In this document: positions 62,473 through 64,000 of the stretch, one piece after another
Position numbering within the stretch: position 1 is the stretch's first letter
Layout of the letters: every line of letters begins with the position of its first letter
Origin: Rhabditoides inermis
Lineage: Eukaryota; Nematoda; Chromadorea; Rhabditida; Rhabditidae
Assembly (NCBI GenBank): GCA_963966185.1
Contig: CAWZYM010000304.1
Span: 1 to 64,000 of the forward strand
Length of the DNA: 64,000 bases
Reading direction: 5' to 3'
Position numbers and translations under genes: made by a program
Notes under the pieces: model-generated
Seen by the model: only the letters and a program-made list of their open reading frames with translations
Databases searched by the model: none
What the model was told of the DNA's origin: nothing

Positions 62473-63335
62473 TCACGCGGTAGGAGGGGCGCCGGGAGAC
62501 AGGTAGGAGTTGCCGTGTGCCATTGTCTTTCTGACGGAGAGCTTGGCTTGCGGCTTGCGATGCATCTTCTTCTCGCACACAGGGTAGCACGTCGTCTTGC
62601 ACGCCTGAATCGGTTTGTTTGTTTGTTTACTTATTTGTTTTTAACTTGTTTGTTTGTTTGTTTGTTGATTTGTTCGTTTACCTGCAGGCATTGCGGCCCG
62701 GCTAGAGTGTGAACGCCGCACTGGTTCTCACACTGCATGCTGCATTCCTGAAGCATGAAGTTTTGCGATACGTTTCAACAACTACGTATATAGCGCGTTC
62801 GAATGCAATCAGTAATTCTTCATCGAAGTTTCCTCATAATCCCGTACCTTATGACACATAGCGTCGCTGCCTCTCTGCTGGGGTGGTATGGGGGAAATGG
62901 GCTGAATGCTGAGCTGGCCCGGATTCGTCGCATCGATGTGCTACAATAGTGTTGTGCAAGTTAGTTGGTAGACAGATCACACACCTTGAGACTGTTGAAC
63001 CGTGGCATAGTCGGCTTGAGAGTGGGTATGTTGAGAGAAGGAGATGCGGGAGAGGGTCGGGGACGTGACGAGAACATCTGTAGGTACTCACATTTAGAAA
63101 ACAAATGAAAAAGGGGAAGAGAGAAATATAGAAGTGTGAACATGGTTTTGACTCCTGTCATCGTGTCAAAAACCTTATTTGAAAATAGTGTGAAACGAAT
63201 GATTCTGACCAGTTTGTTTCCGGCGGGACTGCATGTGTCAACGCATGCTGGGGCGCAGTTGCGGGAGCAGTCGGCGGCAGACATGCCCGTCTCACGACAC
63301 ACTCGCGTGCACGTCTCGCCTGACAACGTCGCCAT
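62473..63335 (-). CDS. Cys-rich ABU/PQN-like protein, 3' part of a gene (5' end unresolved)
   Basis: Five in-frame exons: about 63335-63218 (ETCTRVCRETG, CAPACVDTC), 63078-62985, 62940-62848, 62748-62684 (CSMQCENQC) and 62604-62473 (ACKTTCYPVC, then a basic tail and TGA). The Cys-x3-Cys spacing matches the two neighbouring genes on the same strand, so this is a third tandem member. An ATG occurs at 63335, but no signal peptide follows, and TTGTCAG just after it looks like a splice acceptor, so the real first exons probably lie upstream beyond the transposons at 63440-64000 or outside the window. Confidence 0.62.
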
Positions 63336-63441
63336 TACATCAAGATCAATTCTGTTCTTTCGTTATGTTAATTTCGTGTCGTTACAATTCCGTTACAGTT
63401 CCTTACATCAAAACGCCTATTATTTGTTCACCTCTACTATA

Positions 63442-63462
63442 GTGGCTCCCCCGTTTTGGCGG
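63442..63462. mobile_element. Family B terminal-repeat fragment interrupted by family A copy 3
   Basis: GTGGCTCCCCCGTTTTGGCGG preceded by TA matches the terminal repeat of the complete family B element at 54597 except for two or three bases. The match stops exactly where family A copy 3 begins. Confidence 0.6.
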
Positions 63463-63466
63463 TATA

Positions 63467-64000
63467 GGGTATCCCCCCGGTTCACGGTACGGCAGCCATC
63501 TCGCTGCATACTTTCTAGACATCATTTCATCGCATCTAATCGCGCTATATCGGCCCGCGCAAGAACATTCGACCGCGCGAATCGCGCGCTTTGCGGTCTG
63601 ATTTTAGGGAAATGAAGATGATTTGCAATTCTAATGAAGCATAGTTCTTCACCTTTCAGAGCTAATAATTCTTTCCGGAGTTTATGAATTTTTCCAATAT
63701 TTGGATATGTGGTGTGAATCCACAGTTCCAATAGAAGTCTAGATTTCGATTTTTGAATTTTGATCTAGTTTTCTTGTTATCAATCGATAACTACGTTTTT
63801 GAGGCTATTCAATAGGTGAAATCTAGAAATCTTAATAACTCACTTCAAACCCATGCTACAGAACCCAGTTTGAGGGAGAAGGTTCTTTGATAGCGTCTGC
63901 ACAGAACTCTAGATTTCGATTTTTCGATTTCTTTCATTTTTGCCGTGTTTTCGGTGTAAAACCTCGAAATTTCTCCAATTTGCATAAAAAGCTCGTCATT
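63467..64000. mobile_element. Short DNA transposon family A, copy 3, cut by the window end
   Basis: Begins GGGTATCCCCCCGGTTCACGG after a TA and follows the family A sequence (GTACGGCAGCCATC, then GCGCTTTGCGGTCTG) to the end of the window. Its left edge abuts a family B terminal repeat (63442-63462), so it inserted inside an older element. Confidence 0.75.

Overview
This is a eukaryotic window, almost certainly from a nematode. It holds intron-rich genes with many short introns, GT-AG splice sites that keep frame across dozens of exons, and protein families that point to nematodes: a Patched-related (PTR) sterol-sensing protein, one HLH-1/MyoD-type bHLH factor, Cys/Gln-rich ABU/PQN-like secreted proteins and small divergent seven-pass membrane proteins. 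The first half of the HLH-1 protein keeps a nematode HLH-1 motif (DITTLTSF). I cannot name the species. The high exon number (33 in the PTR gene) does not suggest Caenorhabditis. I built all gene models by hand from splice sites and reading-frame continuity.

Layout from left to right. (1) 1-900: a short TA-flanked DNA element. (2) 925-5296, minus: a 12-exon secreted Cys-rich protein resembling the animal DUF7042-7045 family. (3) 6126-12954, minus: an 11-exon secreted protein I do not recognise; its 4 kb intron 9 holds nested TTAA-flanked elements, a tRNA-derived SINE and a large hairpin. (4) 15191-24831, plus: the PTR gene (972 aa), with an NAPE-PLD gene (about 16184-18102, minus) inside intron 7 and a 1.05 kb GATA/GATT array inside intron 30. 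(5) 25431-28027, minus: hlh-1. (6) 30115-45655, minus: a complete cytochrome P450 (550 aa, 19 exons). Its 10.2 kb intron 14 carries three paralogous seven-pass genes on the opposite strand, one of them between two inverted Mutator-like elements. (7) 47410-50374, 52446-61031 and 62473-63335, all minus: three Cys-rich ABU/PQN-like genes, the middle one with nine Cys-Met-Pro repeats. (8) 63440-64000: one DNA element inserted inside the terminal repeat of another.

Two sequence-wide signals stand out. The 9-mer TGAAACGTA occurs about 20 times where chance predicts about 0.5, mostly on the sense strand of introns and often 5-45 bases before a 3' splice site. GA/CT microsatellites are very common and many start within a few bases of a 5' splice site.

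The genes do not form one pathway. The three Cys-rich genes are a same-strand tandem family, probably cuticle or extracellular matrix components. The PTR and P450 genes are typical nematode epidermal or lipid and xenobiotic functions. The nested genes share territory with their hosts, but no functional link is shown.
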